Shown here piece by piece: positions 33,276-43,110 of a stretch of 64,000 bases of DNA (the first letter of the stretch is position 1; the number at the start of each line of letters is the position of its first letter). The notes beneath the pieces were generated by a model. That model had not been told where the DNA came from. It worked only from the letters and a program-made list of their open reading frames with translations, and ran no database searches. Source of the stretch: Chryseobacterium foetidum (GTDB lineage: Bacteria > Bacteroidota > Bacteroidia > Flavobacteriales > Weeksellaceae); assembly GCF_025457425.1 (NCBI RefSeq), contig NZ_JAMXIA010000001.1, forward strand, positions 434,001 through 498,000, in the 5' to 3' direction. A program made the translations under genes and the position numbers.

Positions 33276-33749
33276 ATGCGCATTTCACTTCTTTGTATTG
33301 GCAAAACGGACGATAAAGAAATTAATTCTCTTATTCAGTATTATCTTACCCGCCTTCCGAGACACTGGAATTTTGAAATTACCGAAATTCCCGACATCAG
33401 AAATGCTAAAAATTTAACGCCGGAACTTTTAAAAAAAGAGGAAGCAAAATTGTTTTTAAATCAAATCGATAAAACTGATTTAGTGATTCTTTTGGATGAG
33501 AAAGGAAAGCAGTTTACCAGCCGCGAGTTTGCCCAGAAGATTGATGTATGGATGAACTCTTCAGTGAAAAAAATACATATTCTGATTGGTGGAGCTTATG
33601 GTTTTTCCGACGAAATCTACAGCAGAGCCAATGAAAAAATGTCATTATCTAAAATGACATTTACACACCAGATGATCCGGTTATTTATCGTTGAACAGGT
33701 TTATCGTGCAGATCAGATTTTACAGGGAAAACCCTACCACAACGATTAA
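33276..33749 (+). CDS. rlmH: 23S rRNA (pseudouridine-1915-N3)-methyltransferase RlmH
   Basis: 157 residues from ATG 33276 (MRISLLCIGKTDD); an upstream in-frame start would fall in the promoter. This is the SPOUT fold with LVILLDEKGKQFTSREFAQ, the SAM-binding IHILIGGAYGFSDEI and the signature SKMTFTHQMIRLFIVEQVYRA...YH. It methylates the conserved pseudouridine in helix 69 of 23S rRNA. It converges on another SPOUT methyltransferase, trmL, with one base between the two stop codons. Confidence 0.96.
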   Translation: MRISLLCIGKTDDKEINSLIQYYLTRLPRHWNFEITEIPDIRNAKNLTPELLKKEEAKLFLNQIDKTDLVILLDEKGKQFTSREFAQKIDVWMNSSVKKIHILIGGAYGFSDEIYSRANEKMSLSKMTFTHQMIRLFIVEQVYRADQILQGKPYHND

Positions 33750-33750
33750 A

Positions 33751-34206
33751 CTAAAGTTTTAGATTGAGCTGTCTTTTCGCTTCTCCCACCACAAAAGCAA
33801 CAGAATTGGCAATATTAAAACTCCGTATCAGTTTAGACATCGGAATCGTCAGATGATTTTCAAAACGGTCTAAAACCTCTTTGCTCAAACCTTTACTTTC
33901 CTTCCCGAAAACCAGCCAGTCGCCATCCTGAAATTCTATTTCCAGATAAGATTTTTCGGCATGTGAACTCATTAGAAAAACACGTGACAGATCCGGAATA
34001 TTTTTTATCCATTCATCTACATTTTGATATTCTGTAACATCAAGATGAACCCAGTAATCTAATCCGGAGCGTTTCAGATTTTTGTCATCAATTAAAAATC
34101 CTAAAGGATGAATAAGATGTAAACGGCTTTCGGTTCCTACACAAAGTCTGCCGATATTTCCTGTATTGTTCGGTATTTCAGGTTCTACGAGAACGATATT
34201 TAACAT
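33751..34206 (-). CDS. trmL: tRNA (cytidine/uridine-34-2'-O)-methyltransferase TrmL
   Basis: 151 residues, the usual TrmL size. SpoU-type motifs: NIVLVEPEIPNNTGNIGRLC at the start, LVFGKESKGLS in the middle and IPMSKLIRSFNIANSVAFVV at the end. It methylates the wobble-position ribose of leucine tRNAs. Single gene, facing rlmH tail to tail. Confidence 0.93.
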   Translation of the reverse strand: MLNIVLVEPEIPNNTGNIGRLCVGTESRLHLIHPLGFLIDDKNLKRSGLDYWVHLDVTEYQNVDEWIKNIPDLSRVFLMSSHAEKSYLEIEFQDGDWLVFGKESKGLSKEVLDRFENHLTIPMSKLIRSFNIANSVAFVVGEAKRQLNLKL

Positions 34207-34244
34207 GAATAAAAAGTAATTTTGAAGAAAAGTAAGTCAGGTTG

Positions 34245-35066
34245 TTACTGCGTTTTTTTTGTGCATTTTAATGCGTAATCCGGTAAAAGAATTTTCTCGT
34301 GACCTAAAGTTATGGCTTTATCTAAATTTTCGCAGGCTTCTTTAGGTTTTGCCGTTTCAAATAAAACTGATGCTTTCGTGACGTAAGATTGAGAAAATTT
34401 AGGATCTATCGAAATCGATTTGTTGACGTCAGCCAGAGCTTCCTTATATTTTTTCATCTGAACGTACACCTCGGCTCTTCCGTTGTACAAAAGAGATTCC
34501 GGTCGTTCAGTAAGAAGTTTATTGTAATCTGCAAGCGAACCTTCAAGATCCCCCGAACGTCTTTTCAGTGTAGCCAAACCTGTTTTTGCGAAGAGATTGT
34601 CCGGAGCAAAAGTCAGAATGTAGTTCAGGTCTTTCAGGGCAAGATCTTTTTTGCCCATATTGTCATACACTTTAGACCTCAAAAGATAAAGATTAGCGTT
34701 CTGCTCATCAACTTTGAGTCCGGAATTGATGTATTCCAGCGCTTTCGGACGGCTGCCTTTTGTATTGTGAAGAGCCGCCAGATTTTCATATACGGAAACG
34801 GAAAGAGGATTTGTAATCAGAGCAGATTCAAAGGATTTAAATGCAGAAGAGGTTTTACCGAGTCTTCGCTGTGCTGTTCCCAACTGAAGATAATAATCTG
34901 ATTTAAATTTCTGAATTAACTCTTTATCAGCTAAGATCTGATACTGCTTTTCTGCACAGACATAATCGTTTTTGCGCATACAGTCTTCTGCCAGTTTTTT
35001 ATCCTGAGCATTGATACAGATCATTGAAAATAATGCTGTACCTAAAAAAAATAGTTTTGTTGTCAT
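34245..35066 (-). CDS. secreted tetratricopeptide-repeat protein
   Basis: 273 residues with a signal peptide (MTTKLFFLGTALFSMICINAQ) followed by about six TPR units, for example YYLQLGTAQRRLGKTSSAFKSFESAL, LYLLRSKVYDNMGKKDLALKDLNYIL and YNGRAEVYVQMKKYKEALADVNKSI (quoted here only by position: about 55-235). It is probably a periplasmic scaffold. Its start overlaps the end of the PAP2 gene by 4 bp, so the three genes tatA-type, PAP2 and TPR form a coupled leftward operon. Confidence 0.85.
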   Translation of the reverse strand: MTTKLFFLGTALFSMICINAQDKKLAEDCMRKNDYVCAEKQYQILADKELIQKFKSDYYLQLGTAQRRLGKTSSAFKSFESALITNPLSVSVYENLAALHNTKGSRPKALEYINSGLKVDEQNANLYLLRSKVYDNMGKKDLALKDLNYILTFAPDNLFAKTGLATLKRRSGDLEGSLADYNKLLTERPESLLYNGRAEVYVQMKKYKEALADVNKSISIDPKFSQSYVTKASVLFETAKPKEACENLDKAITLGHEKILLPDYALKCTKKTQ

Positions 35067-35629
35067 TGAGATATGGTTTGTTTGTTGATCACTTTTTTAG
35101 CGAGTAAAGCAAATACCACTCCCACCAAAGATCCTGCAAACGCCCCAACCAAAATATCTCCCGGGAAATGTACGCCCAAATAAATTCTGCTGTATGAAAC
35201 TACTGCTGCCCAAAAGAAAACAAAATAAGGCAGCCATTTGATTTTTTTTCCTAATAAAACTGTAAGATAAGATGCTAAAAAAAAGGTATTAGACGCATGT
35301 GCAGAATAAAAACCATGCTGTCCGCCACATTTTACAATTCTCATCAACCCTTGTAGCGATGGGTCATGGCAAGGTCTCAATCTCTGGATTCCATGTTTGA
35401 AAACACCCGCCATCTGATCTGAAACCGTAGTTCCGATGGCCACAAATATTAAAATGAATATAAAAGATTTAAGCTTGAAATTTTTGTAGAGAAAATAGCA
35501 GAAAATAGCGTAAAGAGGTATCCAGATGAAGGTTTTTGAGATTAAAATCCAAAATTGATCAAACGGCTGGCTTCCGAGCGTATTCAGATACAGAAATATC
35601 TCTTTGTCTTCTAAAACTACTTCTTCCAT
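35063..35629 (-). CDS. PAP2-superfamily membrane phosphatase
   Basis: 188 residues with about five membrane segments and the three-part PAP2 motif: KHGIQRLRP (KxxxxxxRP), FYSAHASN (in place of PSGH) and SRIYLGVHFPGD (SRxxxxxHxxxD). Members hydrolyse lipid phosphates such as undecaprenyl pyrophosphate or phosphatidic acid at the periplasmic face. It overlaps the neighbouring genes on both sides (by 1 and 4 bp). Confidence 0.9.
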   Translation of the reverse strand: MEEVVLEDKEIFLYLNTLGSQPFDQFWILISKTFIWIPLYAIFCYFLYKNFKLKSFIFILIFVAIGTTVSDQMAGVFKHGIQRLRPCHDPSLQGLMRIVKCGGQHGFYSAHASNTFFLASYLTVLLGKKIKWLPYFVFFWAAVVSYSRIYLGVHFPGDILVGAFAGSLVGVVFALLAKKVINKQTISQ

Positions 35630-35970
35630 TATCTGCTTACGGGTCCTTCGTAAGTCTCGTCTTCAGAAGGTTTTATTAATGGTTTGTTATCTGTGAATTC
35701 GTTTGGCACTGCGTTTTTAAACTCGTCATCCAGATTATTTAAAGGATTGTATTCTTTGGCAGCATCCTTAATCTTATCAATTTCTTTCTTGATGTCTGAA
35801 ACCGGATTATCGGCTTCTTTCATGATTTCTGTTTTGATATCATCTACCGCACCACGCATCTTTCTAACGCCTGCACCCAAATCACGGGCAATAGACGGAA
35901 GTTTATCGGGACCGAACAAAACAACGATCGCCAAAACGATGAGAGCCATTTCTCCAAAACTTAATTCCAT
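35629..35970 (-). CDS. tatA: TatA/TatB-family twin-arginine translocase protein
   Basis: 113 residues from ATG 35970 (MELSFGEMALI). One N-terminal membrane helix (about 7-20) contains VLFGPDKLP, followed by an amphipathic helix (SIARDLGAGVRKMRGAVDDIK) and a long acidic tail, as in TatA/TatB. It forms the pore or receptor of the Tat exporter for folded proteins. The long tail leaves a TatB assignment open. No tatC is in the window. Confidence 0.9.
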   Translation of the reverse strand: MELSFGEMALIVLAIVVLFGPDKLPSIARDLGAGVRKMRGAVDDIKTEIMKEADNPVSDIKKEIDKIKDAAKEYNPLNNLDDEFKNAVPNEFTDNKPLIKPSEDETYEGPVSR

Positions 35971-36031
35971 TCTGTAAAAATACAAAAGATTCAATATAAA
36001 TCTTTAGTTTAGGTTTAAATTTAAATATATT

Positions 36032-37249
36032 TTAAGATTTCTTTCTTTCGAAGGCATAATAAGTAATCACTACACTCACTGTCATCATGATGAATGCGAG
36101 GAAAAACGGTGCTCCAGGAAATCTGAAAGCTGCATTTTTTTCGCTGAAATGATAAAAAAGATTGGTCATCAAAGGAGGCCCGATTGTCGCCGTAACCGCC
36201 ATTAAACCTGTTAAAGCACCCTGCAGTTCTCCCTGTTCATTGGAAGCAACATTTTTAGAGATAACCGATTGTAGAGCCGGACCGCAAATTCCACCAAGGC
36301 AGTATGGAACCAAAATCACAAACATCATCCAGCCCTCTGTGGCAAAAGAAAACAGCAACATCCCGAAAGCATACAGTGCCAATCCGATGTAAATACTTTT
36401 GAACTCACCCAGTTTTGGCGTTGTGTACCGTATTAAAACTCCCTGCACCAGGGCAACCAGAATCCCGACAACCCCTAAGGAAATACCTACGGTAAGTTCG
36501 TCCCATTTAAACTCGCTCATTGTAAAATAATTCCAGTTGGTCTGTACCGCGTGGCCGGCGATATAAATTAAAAACAGACTGATCACCAAACCGGAAAGTT
36601 CAGGATGTTTGAGTAGAAATTTAAAAGAACCTACCGGATTAGCACGCTTCCAGTCAAATTCACGTCTTTTGTCTTTGTCTAAACTTTCAGGAAGAATAAA
36701 ATATCCGTAGAGGAAATTAACCAAACATAAAACAGCAGCTGCATAAAACGGAACTCTCGGTCCGAAATATCCCAAAACACCTCCCAAAAGCGGCCCGATG
36801 ATGAAACCCAGACCGAAAGCAGCACCAATCATTCCAAAGTTCTTTGCACGGTCTTCATCTGAGGATATATCCGCAATGTAAGCACTTGCCGTGGTAAAGC
36901 TGGCTCCCGTAATTCCGGCAATAACTCTTCCCACAAATAAAAGCCAGATATTTGGCGCCAAAGCAAGGAAAATGTAATCAATTGCAAAACCGAAAAGTGA
37001 TATAAGAATAATAGGTCTCCGTCCGAATTTATCACTTAGATTACCAATAATCGGAGAAAAAACAAATTGGGTGAATGCATACGCAAAGCCCAGCCAGCCA
37101 CCATATTTTGCAGCTTCATTCACATTGCCGTGGATAAGTTCTTCAATCAGTTTCGGTATCACAGGAATGATAATTCCAAGCCCGATCACATCGATTAAAA
37201 GCGTGATAAAGATAAAGCCGATGGCTGCGCTTTTCTTTGATTTTTCCAT
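36032..37249 (-). CDS. MFS drug-efflux transporter, TetA-like
   Basis: 405 residues, 12 membrane segments. Motif A is LSDKFGRRPIIL after the second helix, and motif C-like text GFIIGPLLGGVLG follows helix 5; the start TLLIDVIGLGIIIPVIPKLI is typical of the TCR/Tet group. This type exports tetracyclines or other drugs by proton antiport, but many members in environmental flavobacteria have no known substrate. It is monocistronic between tatA and secDF. Confidence 0.85.
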   Translation of the reverse strand: MEKSKKSAAIGFIFITLLIDVIGLGIIIPVIPKLIEELIHGNVNEAAKYGGWLGFAYAFTQFVFSPIIGNLSDKFGRRPIILISLFGFAIDYIFLALAPNIWLLFVGRVIAGITGASFTTASAYIADISSDEDRAKNFGMIGAAFGLGFIIGPLLGGVLGYFGPRVPFYAAAVLCLVNFLYGYFILPESLDKDKRREFDWKRANPVGSFKFLLKHPELSGLVISLFLIYIAGHAVQTNWNYFTMSEFKWDELTVGISLGVVGILVALVQGVLIRYTTPKLGEFKSIYIGLALYAFGMLLFSFATEGWMMFVILVPYCLGGICGPALQSVISKNVASNEQGELQGALTGLMAVTATIGPPLMTNLFYHFSEKNAAFRFPGAPFFLAFIMMTVSVVITYYAFERKKS

Positions 37250-37353
37250 AGGTGCAAAATTAATGAAAACTGAAAAGGTGTGGTCTTTTATTTTGCATTT
37301 AGATTTAATTTAAATTACCCTTTCTATTTTAAGTAAAACCTAAATCTTCAAGC

Positions 37354-37384
37354 AAAAAAAAGGACTGCCTTAAAAAGACAGTCC
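37354..37384 (-). terminator. intrinsic terminator of secDF
   Basis: GGACTGCC (37362-37369) pairs with GACAGTCC (37377-37384), one mismatch, followed leftward by a run of seven T. It lies 24 bp beyond the secDF stop. Confidence 0.85.
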
Positions 37385-37407
37385 GTATAACTTAATTGTA
37401 GTTAAAT

Positions 37408-40302
37408 TTATTTTGAAGCCAAAACTTCTTTGTCTGAAGTAGATCTACCTTTTACTTCTTCTTCCTTACCTGTTTTAAGGAAGTCGTAAGCGATTGCAGA
37501 TGCAATGAATACTGATGAGTAAGCACCGAAACCGATACCGATCAACAAGGCAAACATGAAGCCTTTAAGGTTGTCTCCACCGAAGATGAAGATGGCAAGA
37601 ATTACCAACAATACTGTGAAAGTTGTGTTGAACGTTCTACCCAAAGTACTTGAGATAGAGTCATCAAATAAACCTGCCAATGTAACTGATTTTTTCTCTC
37701 TTAAATATTCCCTGATTCTGTCGAAGATAATTACCGTATCGTTGATTGAATAACCCAATACCGTAAGAATTGCCGCAACGAAATCCTGATTGATCTCCAT
37801 GTTGAAAGGCATAATGTTGTGAAGCAATGAGTAAGCCCCCAAAATAATTACTGCATCATGGAACAAAGCTGCAACTGCTCCTAAAGAGAACTGCCACTTT
37901 CTGAATCGGATCAAAATATAGATGAAAATACCAGCTAATGCCGCAACAACAGCCAAAATACCGTGAGTTTTAATATCATCTGCTACCGTAGGACCTACTT
38001 TTTCTGATGAAACAATCCCTGCGTGATCTTTATCTGCAGATTTGAATTCTTCCAAAGTAATATTTGCAGGAAGATTTGATTTTAAACCTTCATATAATTT
38101 GTTTTCTACAGTCTGGTCTGCTTTCAGAGATTCGTCTTCGAAAAGGTAATCTGTAGAAATTTTCAACTGTCTGTCGTTACCGAAAGTTTTTGCTTCAACA
38201 GAAGAGTTTTTCCCATCTTCAGTTTTGAAAAGTTTCACTAAACTTTCTTCAGCGTCTTCAGCGCTTACATTTTTATCAAATCTTACTACATAATTTCTAC
38301 CTCCTGTAAAGTCGATTCCATATTTAAAACCGTTGGTGAAGATTGAAACTAAACTTACAATTGTTAAAATTACTGAAACAGCATAAGCGATTTTTCTCTT
38401 TCCGATAAAATCAATCCATGTATTTCTGAATAGATTTTTGGTAGGAGCAGTCCAAACTGAAAGCCCTTTTCCTTTTTCAAGTCTTGAGAAAATCATTACT
38501 CTTGATAATGCAACAGACGTGAATAAAGTCATGATGATACCAATACCTAAAGTAATAGCAAATCCTTTAATAGGACCTGTTCCGAAGAAGAATAAAACAG
38601 CCGCAGTTAGTAATGTCGTTAAGTGACCATCGATAATTGCATTTAGAGCGTGCTTAAATCCATCTTTATAAGCCTGAAGAATACCTTTTCCAGCGAAAAG
38701 TTCTTCTTTGGTTCTTTCATAAATAATTACGTTCGTATCTACCGCCATCGCCATCGTTAATACCATACCTGCGATACCAGGAAGCGTTAACGTGAAGTCA
38801 CCGGAATCCATAATTCCGAAGATGTAGAACAAGTTGATGATCATTGCGATTACCGCATAAACACCAGCTCCGCCGTAATAGAAAATAATATAAACAATAA
38901 TGATAAGGAATGCAATCGCGAATGACATCATCCCAGCATTAATAGATTCCTGACCCAATGAAGGACCAACAACCGTATCCTGTACCACTTTTGCGCCTGC
39001 AGGTAATTTACCAGCTCCCAAAACATCTACCAATTCTTTGGCTTCTTCCTGTGAGAAGTTTCCAGAGATTTGTGTTCTACCGTTAGGAATTGCGTTGACA
39101 ACATTTGGTGCAGTATATACATTTCCGTCAAGTGTAACTGCTACCGGTCTTCCAACGTTTTTCTCCGTTAAAGTTTTCCATTCTTTAGCCCCTTTAGAAT
39201 CCATCTGCATATCTACTACTACTCTTCCAAGATCATCGTAGCTGATTTTTGCTGTTTCCACCGCTCCGTCTACCGGTGCTTTCTGGTTGATATTTCCTCT
39301 GATTGCATAAAGCACAAGATCATCCGGAGATGTAGCTTCCGGCTTGTAGCCCCAAAGGAACTGAGTATATTTCAGGTTGGCAGGTCTTAAAGACTGTGCC
39401 ACTTTGCTTCTTAAGATTTTATTTACAGTTGCAGTATCAGAAATTTTGATGTTTCCCACTCCATTAGACTGAAGCTTTTCAAACTGTAAAAGTTTCATCA
39501 GATCAGTTTTCTTTGAAATACCGATTGAATCTCCCTTAGCAGAAATCATCGTACTTAATGACTGGAAATAAGGAACAACTTCCTGAGCCTGCTGTACTTC
39601 CCAAAACTGAAGTTTAGCAGAAGTCTGAAGCATTTTCTTTACCTTATCTCTGTCTTTCATACCCGGCATTTCAACAGAAATTCTTGCTGTACCCGGTACT
39701 CTCTGTACGTTTGGCTGAATAGCCCCAACTTTGTCAATTCTGGTTCTGATCACTTCAAAAGCAGCATCTACAGAAAGGTCAATTCTCTTTTTTACAATGC
39801 TTTTTACCTGCTCGTCTGTGGTATTGTGCTTGATTTCCTGAAGATTGGTATTTCCGAAAATCTCAGCGTCTGCAAGTTTCAGATTTGCGCCTCTTGCTTT
39901 GTTTACAGCATCAAACTGATCAAAAAAGTTGTCAATGTATGACTTAGTAGAATTTTTCTGTACTTCATCTGTCTTGTTTAAAGCTTCGATAAGCACAGGA
40001 TTTGTGGAATAATTGGTTAAATCGTTTACCAGATCTCTCTGATTGATTTCCAAAAGAACGTTGATCCCGCCTTTAAGGTCGAGACCCAGTTTCATTTCCT
40101 TGTCTTTGGCTTTTGCGTAAGTAAGCTCTGTGTACCCAAGATTCAGAGTCTGTTCCTTCAGTCTCTTGATTTCTTTTTCGTTCCCATTCGCAGCTTCGAT
40201 CTGCGATTCAATTTTGCTGGCGTACCAGGTTGGTATAAGCTCATTTAGGCAAATCAACCCGAGGACAATAGCAATAATTGTAATAAGTCCTTTTCCTTGC
40301 AT
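37408..40302 (-). CDS. secDF: protein translocase subunit SecDF (fused)
   Basis: 964 residues. The SecD half has LGLDLKGGINVLLEI, a large periplasmic part and the membrane block with GIAGMVLTMAMAVDTNVIIYERTKEEL. The SecF half begins near residue 640 (IDFTGGRNYVV) and contains AILTVLGYSINDTVIIFDRIRE. The fusion is the normal form in Bacteroidota. It uses the proton gradient to pull preproteins out of the SecYEG channel. The periplasmic loop is longer than in E. coli SecD. It is transcribed alone, with a promoter-like box upstream and a terminator after it. Confidence 0.97.
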   Translation of the reverse strand: MQGKGLITIIAIVLGLICLNELIPTWYASKIESQIEAANGNEKEIKRLKEQTLNLGYTELTYAKAKDKEMKLGLDLKGGINVLLEINQRDLVNDLTNYSTNPVLIEALNKTDEVQKNSTKSYIDNFFDQFDAVNKARGANLKLADAEIFGNTNLQEIKHNTTDEQVKSIVKKRIDLSVDAAFEVIRTRIDKVGAIQPNVQRVPGTARISVEMPGMKDRDKVKKMLQTSAKLQFWEVQQAQEVVPYFQSLSTMISAKGDSIGISKKTDLMKLLQFEKLQSNGVGNIKISDTATVNKILRSKVAQSLRPANLKYTQFLWGYKPEATSPDDLVLYAIRGNINQKAPVDGAVETAKISYDDLGRVVVDMQMDSKGAKEWKTLTEKNVGRPVAVTLDGNVYTAPNVVNAIPNGRTQISGNFSQEEAKELVDVLGAGKLPAGAKVVQDTVVGPSLGQESINAGMMSFAIAFLIIIVYIIFYYGGAGVYAVIAMIINLFYIFGIMDSGDFTLTLPGIAGMVLTMAMAVDTNVIIYERTKEELFAGKGILQAYKDGFKHALNAIIDGHLTTLLTAAVLFFFGTGPIKGFAITLGIGIIMTLFTSVALSRVMIFSRLEKGKGLSVWTAPTKNLFRNTWIDFIGKRKIAYAVSVILTIVSLVSIFTNGFKYGIDFTGGRNYVVRFDKNVSAEDAEESLVKLFKTEDGKNSSVEAKTFGNDRQLKISTDYLFEDESLKADQTVENKLYEGLKSNLPANITLEEFKSADKDHAGIVSSEKVGPTVADDIKTHGILAVVAALAGIFIYILIRFRKWQFSLGAVAALFHDAVIILGAYSLLHNIMPFNMEINQDFVAAILTVLGYSINDTVIIFDRIREYLREKKSVTLAGLFDDSISSTLGRTFNTTFTVLLVILAIFIFGGDNLKGFMFALLIGIGFGAYSSVFIASAIAYDFLKTGKEEEVKGRSTSDKEVLASK

Positions 40303-40331
40303 TTTGTTATAACTACGTTAAATTAAGTCGG

Positions 40332-40339
40332 CAAATATA
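40332..40339 (-). promoter_or_regulatory. -7 promoter box of secDF
   Basis: Read leftward TATATTTG matches TAnnTTTG, 30 bp before the secDF ATG; a -33 box is not obvious. Confidence 0.5.
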
Positions 40340-40509
40340 ACAATTTAATTGTATTTTTTTTGACTTTTTAACAACAGAAATCGTTTATTTTCAGATAAAT
40401 TCAAGGTTAAATAAGGGTTTTAAAATTACTTTCTATAATCTTTGCTTTAAATAATTCAATTGGTACAGATTTTTCATCAATCTTTTAACACACTAAAATC
40501 CAAATTATT

Positions 40510-41871
40510 ATGAAAAATCTACTTTTTGTGGCGGGCATCCTTTGTTCGTCACTGCTCTCTGCACAAAGCATTACATTGCAGGAGTTTGCCACGGGTTTCA
40601 CAGCACCTGTGGAGATTGTAAATGCCAACGACAGCCGGCTGTTTGTTGTTCAGCAAAATGGTATTATCAAAATACTCCAGCCAAATGGTGTTACCAATGG
40701 AACCAACTTTCTGAATATCGCTTCAAAAATTATCTACAATGGTGAACGTGGTCTTTTAGGACTTGCATTTCACCCGCAGTATGCCACAAACGGTTATTTT
40801 TTTGTTTTTTATAATGATACTGCCGGCAACCTGACTGTGGCGAGATACACGGTAAGCGCAAATGCTGATGTTGCTGATGCTACTACAGAAAAAATCATCA
40901 TCAGTATTCCAAAACCTTTTGATAATCACAATGGTGGAAGTATTCATTTTGCACCAGACGGATATCTTTGGGTGGTTACAGGCGATGGTGGCAGTGGCGG
41001 CGATCCGAATAACAATTCACAGAATAAAAATTCTCTATTGGGAAAAATGTTGAGATTAGACATCAATTCCACAGGACCTTACAATATTCCTCCGGGAAAT
41101 CCTTTTATTGGAGTTGACGGTGCCGATGAAGTCTGGGCTTACGGATTGCGGAATGCATGGAAATTTTCTTTTGATTTAACTTCAGGAAACGCTATGATTG
41201 CTGACGTAGGACAGGAATTTTTCGAAGAAATAAATGCGATGCCTATCACTCAGGCGGGAATCAATTACGGATGGAAATGTTATGAAGCCAACAGTACATT
41301 CAGTACCACAGGATGTGCACCAATGAGCTCAATGACTTTCCCAATAGCTGTTTACGACCATGCAAACGGAAAATGCTCCATCACAGGTGGATATGTTTAC
41401 AGAGGTACAGCATTTCCTGCGTTACAGGGAAAATATATTTTTGCAGACTACTGCTCCACACAGATTGGAATGCTGAATTCTGACAATTCTATTACCTGGA
41501 CACCAGCTTTTACCGGAAATAATTTTTCAACATTCGGACAGGATTCACAGAAAGAACTTTATGTCGCTGCGGTAACAAGCGGAAAAATCTTTAAGATACA
41601 GTCTGGAACTCTGGCAACTGATGAGAATATTTTATCTGAAGGCATCAGAGTTTATCCTAATCCTGCATCAGAACGAATATTTGTAAATGCTTACAACCTT
41701 CAGAATATGACTGCCGAAATCATGACCAGTGAAGGAATAAAAGTTTTGGAACAAAGAGTTATAGACCATGAAAACGGGATTAATATTACAGGAATTCCGG
41801 CAGGAGTTTACTATTTAATCCTGAAAAATGGCGATCTGAAATCTTACAGTCAGAGAATCATCATCAAGTAA
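40510..41871 (+). CDS. secreted PQQ-dependent-type sugar dehydrogenase with T9SS sorting domain
   Basis: 453 residues: signal peptide (MKNLLFVAGILCSSLLSAQ), then a six-bladed GSDH/Yliy-like propeller (FATGFTAPVEIV, RGLLGLAFHPQYATNGYFFVFY, NHNGGSIHFAPDGYLWVVTGDGG, EVWAYGLRNAWKFSFD). The C-terminal 75 residues form a T9SS type A sorting domain (IRVYPNPASERIFV ... GIPAGVYYLIL). Members oxidise aldoses with PQQ, although many Bacteroidota homologues have untested substrates. The sorting domain predicts export by the gliding-linked type IX system and anchoring or release at the surface. Confidence 0.9.
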   Translation: MKNLLFVAGILCSSLLSAQSITLQEFATGFTAPVEIVNANDSRLFVVQQNGIIKILQPNGVTNGTNFLNIASKIIYNGERGLLGLAFHPQYATNGYFFVFYNDTAGNLTVARYTVSANADVADATTEKIIISIPKPFDNHNGGSIHFAPDGYLWVVTGDGGSGGDPNNNSQNKNSLLGKMLRLDINSTGPYNIPPGNPFIGVDGADEVWAYGLRNAWKFSFDLTSGNAMIADVGQEFFEEINAMPITQAGINYGWKCYEANSTFSTTGCAPMSSMTFPIAVYDHANGKCSITGGYVYRGTAFPALQGKYIFADYCSTQIGMLNSDNSITWTPAFTGNNFSTFGQDSQKELYVAAVTSGKIFKIQSGTLATDENILSEGIRVYPNPASERIFVNAYNLQNMTAEIMTSEGIKVLEQRVIDHENGINITGIPAGVYYLILKNGDLKSYSQRIIIK

Positions 41872-41884
41872 TTCAGGAGTCATT

Positions 41885-43108
41885 TTACTTAAAGTATCTC
41901 AGGTTTTTGATCTGAGATTTTTTTATGCTAAATATCAGAAGAAAAATTAATGGCAGGGTTAAAATAATTTTTATCACACCAGAAAATTTATCAGATTCAT
42001 TATCAAAAAGATAAACCGGTGAGAAAATCATCAATAAAATACATATTGCGAAAGCGCAAATTTCGAAAACCGTAAGTTTTAAATTAGGTTTTAAATCTAC
42101 TTCTGATGAATTCAAAATCCAGAATATTAAAAACATAATCATAAAAGGAAATGTCCAGATTCTGTAGGTGTCATAAGCAATCGCATGCAGAAGAAGCGGA
42201 CAAAAACTGATGATTACAATAAACAGTAAAAGGCTTAAATTTTTCTTTAAATTAAAAATTTTCAACATTAGAAAAAACATAAAAGCCATTGGAATTCCGT
42301 AAAAAACCGTACAGGTTGAAGCAAAAACCCGCTGAAAAAACTGCGGACTCTGAGCATCCCACTGATAAGCGAAACTTTTGGTAAATCCCGATGCCACAGC
42401 ATCTGCGGGAACTTCAGAAATAAATTTGAAGCTTGTGAGATAGTTGAAAATCTGAGCATGATTCAGATTCAAATGAAATTCCTGCACGTAAAAAAGAACA
42501 ATCATTGAAAACAGTGGAAGAGCCACAAACAGAATGATCTTCTTCAAAAAATGTTTGTTGAGTAGAATTTTAAATGAAAACCGGTCAATTGAAAAATGGG
42601 AAACGATCAGTATAAAAATACTCACCGGTACCAAAAGAAAGAATGAAATTTCATGAATAAAAATTGAAATAGCTGCAATAAGAGAAGCGATAAAAGTTTG
42701 TTTTTTCCGAATGAAATAAACCGTTAAAACAGTCATTAAAAAAATCAGATGATCTAAATATCCTATTAAATGAGCCGAAAAAACGATGTATTGTGAAAGA
42801 AAAAAGGTAACAAAAAATAAAATTACCAGAGAATGTATCTGTTTTCTGCAACTTTCTTTCAAAGCGATAATCAGTAAAATCAAATATAAACCTGTAAGGA
42901 TTGCTGCTGACAGAATCATAATATTCATTTCATTCTTATCAAAAACAAATCCGAAAATTTCTCCTGCCAAACCCCGTTTTGTGATTCCGAAGCGGTAGTC
43001 CATCAGCCAATGTGCCTCTGCCCAGTCACTGGGGAAACGAATCGCTCTTAAAACACTGACCAAAAGTGCATAAATGTACAGAACTGAAAGAAGAATTCTG
43101 CTTTTCAT
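41885..43108 (-). CDS. polytopic membrane protein of unknown function
   Basis: 407 residues with about ten hydrophobic segments and basic loops; the N-terminus is MKSRILLSVLYIYALLVSVLR and the first periplasmic loop holds DWAEAHWLMDYRFGITKRG. Overall it resembles the EpsG/Wzy or glycosyltransferase-C class of membrane proteins, but no diagnostic motif is clear. It follows hemN by 2 bp on the same strand and probably shares its transcript. Its last codons also encode the opposing gene's terminator. Confidence 0.7.
   Translation of the reverse strand: MKSRILLSVLYIYALLVSVLRAIRFPSDWAEAHWLMDYRFGITKRGLAGEIFGFVFDKNEMNIMILSAAILTGLYLILLIIALKESCRKQIHSLVILFFVTFFLSQYIVFSAHLIGYLDHLIFLMTVLTVYFIRKKQTFIASLIAAISIFIHEISFFLLVPVSIFILIVSHFSIDRFSFKILLNKHFLKKIILFVALPLFSMIVLFYVQEFHLNLNHAQIFNYLTSFKFISEVPADAVASGFTKSFAYQWDAQSPQFFQRVFASTCTVFYGIPMAFMFFLMLKIFNLKKNLSLLLFIVIISFCPLLLHAIAYDTYRIWTFPFMIMFLIFWILNSSEVDLKPNLKLTVFEICAFAICILLMIFSPVYLFDNESDKFSGVIKIILTLPLIFLLIFSIKKSQIKNLRYFK
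41896..41924 (+). terminator. terminator of the sugar dehydrogenase gene, inside the end of the opposing gene
   Basis: ATCTCAG and CTGAGAT pair around a 9-nt loop, followed by seven T. The hairpin lies within the last codons of the convergent gene 41885-43108. Confidence 0.8.
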
Positions 43109-43110
43109 GA

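Noticed and set aside
33170..33304. Upstream extension of the DUF4421-like gene
   Set aside because: It would run across the rlmH promoter and start codon and places the signal peptide internally.
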